Shown: positions 15,974-16,851 of the stretch, one piece after another
How the letters are laid out: the number at the start of each line of letters is the position of its first letter
How positions within the stretch are numbered: the stretch's first letter is position 1
Source of the DNA: DATDAW01 sp036524675
GTDB lineage: Bacteria; Verrucomicrobiota; Verrucomicrobiia; Chthoniobacterales; DASVRZ01
Reading direction: 5' to 3'
NCBI GenBank assembly: GCA_036524675.1
Contig: DATDBU010000063.1
Location: 1 to 16,851, forward strand
DNA: 16,851 nt
The notes under the pieces: model-generated
What the model was told of the DNA's origin: nothing
Database searches by the model: none
The model's input: only the letters and a program-made list of their open reading frames with translations
Program-made: the position numbers and the translations under genes

Positions 15974-16001
15974 GCGACAATGGGAGAGATGGCAGTAATA
16001 T
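15974..16001 (+). promoter_or_regulatory. Possible promoter of the toxin-antitoxin pair
   Basis: GCGACA (15974-15979) and TAATAT (15996-16001) are separated by 16 bases and match the sigma-70 boxes at four of six positions each. They lie 15 bases before the GTG chosen for the antitoxin, so the leader would be very short. Antitoxin autoregulation through this site would be usual for such pairs but is not shown by the sequence. Confidence 0.3.
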
Positions 16002-16015
16002 GCGAAAATGCTTTT

Positions 16016-16315
16016 GTGAGAACCTCCGTCGAACTTCCAGACGACCTTTTCCGCAAAGCCAAGGCTCGCGCGGCTCTTCAGGGACAAAGCCTCAAGGATT
16101 TGCTCGCCGATGGCCTCCAGCTTCTTCTGCAATCGCCCGAGAGCTTCGAGATACAGTCGCCGGCTAGGGAAGCCACACTTACCGCGACTCCGGCCCGCAA
16201 ACGCGCTAGCGCCGGAGCTTGGGCAAAGCGCTTCGCTGGTGTCGCCAGGCTGGTTCCCGGCGAAACCACCGACGACGCCCGCATGGCGCATTATCGAGAG
16301 AAATACGGCGTCTAA
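16016..16315 (+). CDS. VapB-type antitoxin, ribbon-helix-helix
   Basis: A 99-residue protein that begins RTSVELPDDLFRKAKARAAL, the DNA-binding strand and first helix of ribbon-helix-helix antitoxins, followed by GQSLKDLLADGLQLLL. A flexible middle (about 40-70) and a C-terminal tail (DARMAHYREKYGV) follow. The tail is the region such proteins use to bind and block the toxin. I chose the GTG start because family members begin directly with this strand. Upstream in-frame ATG codons at 15980 and 15989 would add residues unlike the family. Its stop is 6 bases before the toxin start, the usual bicistronic layout. Confidence 0.8.
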   Translation: MRTSVELPDDLFRKAKARAALQGQSLKDLLADGLQLLLQSPESFEIQSPAREATLTATPARKRASAGAWAKRFAGVARLVPGETTDDARMAHYREKYGV

Positions 16316-16321
16316 CCAACG

Positions 16322-16724
16322 GTGCGTGTCTTCCTGGATACCAATATCCTCCTCGACATCATCGAGCAGCGCGAGCCGTTCCATGCTGCCAGCGAGGATC
16401 TCTTGGAGAGATGCTATGCGCTCGATTTCGACCTCGGCGTCGCCGGTCACGGTCTGGCGACCATCTTTTTACCTGACCCAGCGAAAGGCGGGAAACGCCC
16501 AGGCTCTGGCCGTCATTCATCAAATCCTCTCCCGGGCAAAAGTCGCCCCGCTCGGCGATGCCGAAGCCCGCGCCGCCCTCGGTTACGGCATCGCCGACTA
16601 TGAAGATGCCCTTCAAGCTTCGGCGGCAGCCTCCTGGGCGGCAAATTGGCTGATCACTCGCGATGCCACCGGGTTCGCCGGATGCCCGGTTCCCGTTCTC
16701 TCGCCTGAAGCGGAAGTTCCTTGA
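16322..16724 (+). CDS. PIN-domain toxin (VapC-like), frameshifted
   Basis: The frame from GTG 16322 begins RVFLDTNILLDIIEQREPF, the classic PIN ribonuclease start with Asp6 and Asn8. It runs well to ATIF, then turns into an unlike Pro/Arg-rich tail that stops at 16603. Removing one T from the run of five at about 16467-16471 gives ATIF-YLTQRKAGNAQALAV. This continues through IADYEDALQASAA (acidic residues near 92-95) and LITRDATGF (Asp114) to a stop at 16722-16724. The restored protein has 133 residues, the normal length, with the acidic metal-site positions kept. PIN toxins cleave RNA and are neutralised by the antitoxin encoded just before. As written, the sequence encodes a truncated, probably inactive protein. 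Confidence 0.8.
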
Positions 16725-16756
16725 TGAATGGATGTCGCAATCAAAGCGTAAATCGC

Positions 16757-16849
16757 TTAGTTTGAACGCTTTACCCTGCTTTTTGGGAGCTTTGTCTTAG
16801 TGGCTACTTTGATGCCGCGGCGTGGAATGACCTCAGGCATCGGGATGCC
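16757..16849 (-). CDS. Possible C-terminal end of a minus-strand gene entering from the right
   Basis: A minus-strand frame is open from the window edge to a TAA at 16757-16759. It reads about 30 codons ending IKVATKTKLPKSRVKRSN, a very basic tail. It could be the end of a gene lying mostly beyond the window. It also contains an ATG (MPEVIPRRG), so a tiny ORF or chance is equally possible. It converges on the toxin gene. Confidence 0.2.
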   Translation of the reverse strand, partial: GIPMPEVIPRRGIKVATKTKLPKSRVKRSN

Positions 16850-16851
16850 GC

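Noticed and set aside
16740..16780. AAAGCG/CGCTTT pair after the toxin gene as a terminator
   Set aside because: The stem is only six bases with a long loop, and the T run lies too far downstream.

Overview
The window looks like a chromosomal contig from a member of the Verrucomicrobiota, or a close relative within the Planctomycetota-Verrucomicrobiota-Chlamydiota group. This is inferred from gene style, since there is no rRNA or marker gene. The clues are a very large secreted protein built from RCC1, LamG, thrombospondin-3 and Ig-like modules, a Gfo/Idh/MocA-aldo/keto reductase fusion, a general lack of Shine-Dalgarno sequences, and GC-rich genes with AT-richer gene-poor gaps.

Left half (about 226-8755, all minus strand): one transcription direction, read from 8755 down to 226. 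It starts with what was one open reading frame of about 7.2 kb (roughly 2,430 residues), now cut into three frames by two single-base frameshifts near 7145 and 5145. Its order is: signal peptide, chitobiase-C-like domain, 14 RCC1 repeats of 50 residues (two seven-bladed propellers' worth), Ig-like domain, TSP3 linker, invasin-like Ig domain, LamG domain, a second TSP3 plus Ig pair, Fn3, a Pro/Gly linker, a third TSP3, and a C-terminal module of about 780 residues with HAF-like repeats and an EF-hand loop. Two small genes follow without a gap: a signal-peptide protein with a C-terminal membrane anchor, and a probable lipoprotein. Base composition falls sharply at about 3960, exactly at the third TSP3 linker. 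The C-terminal module and the two small genes share the AT-richer composition, which suggests an exchangeable C-terminal cassette on a conserved stalk.

Middle (8756-9628): 870 bases without a convincing gene. They hold one possible 37-residue ORF and an 81-bp interrupted inverted repeat.

Right half, minus strand (9629-13162): a complete sugar-type ABC importer, transcribed as binding protein, then tandem ATPase, then permease. A GAATGAC heptamer array flanked by a perfect 13-bp inverted repeat lies between the binding protein and the ATPase. Upstream is a VOC/glyoxalase-like gene (13325-13789). Divergent from it is a 659-residue fusion of a Gfo/Idh/MocA dehydrogenase and an aldo/keto reductase (13907-15886). 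The importer and the fusion enzyme together suggest uptake and redox conversion of a sugar or cyclitol, but the substrate cannot be read from the sequence.

Right end (16016-16724): a VapBC-type toxin-antitoxin pair whose PIN toxin is frameshifted in a run of five T. With the two shifts in the giant gene this makes three single-base indels in 17 kb, so sequencing or assembly error must be considered for all of them.
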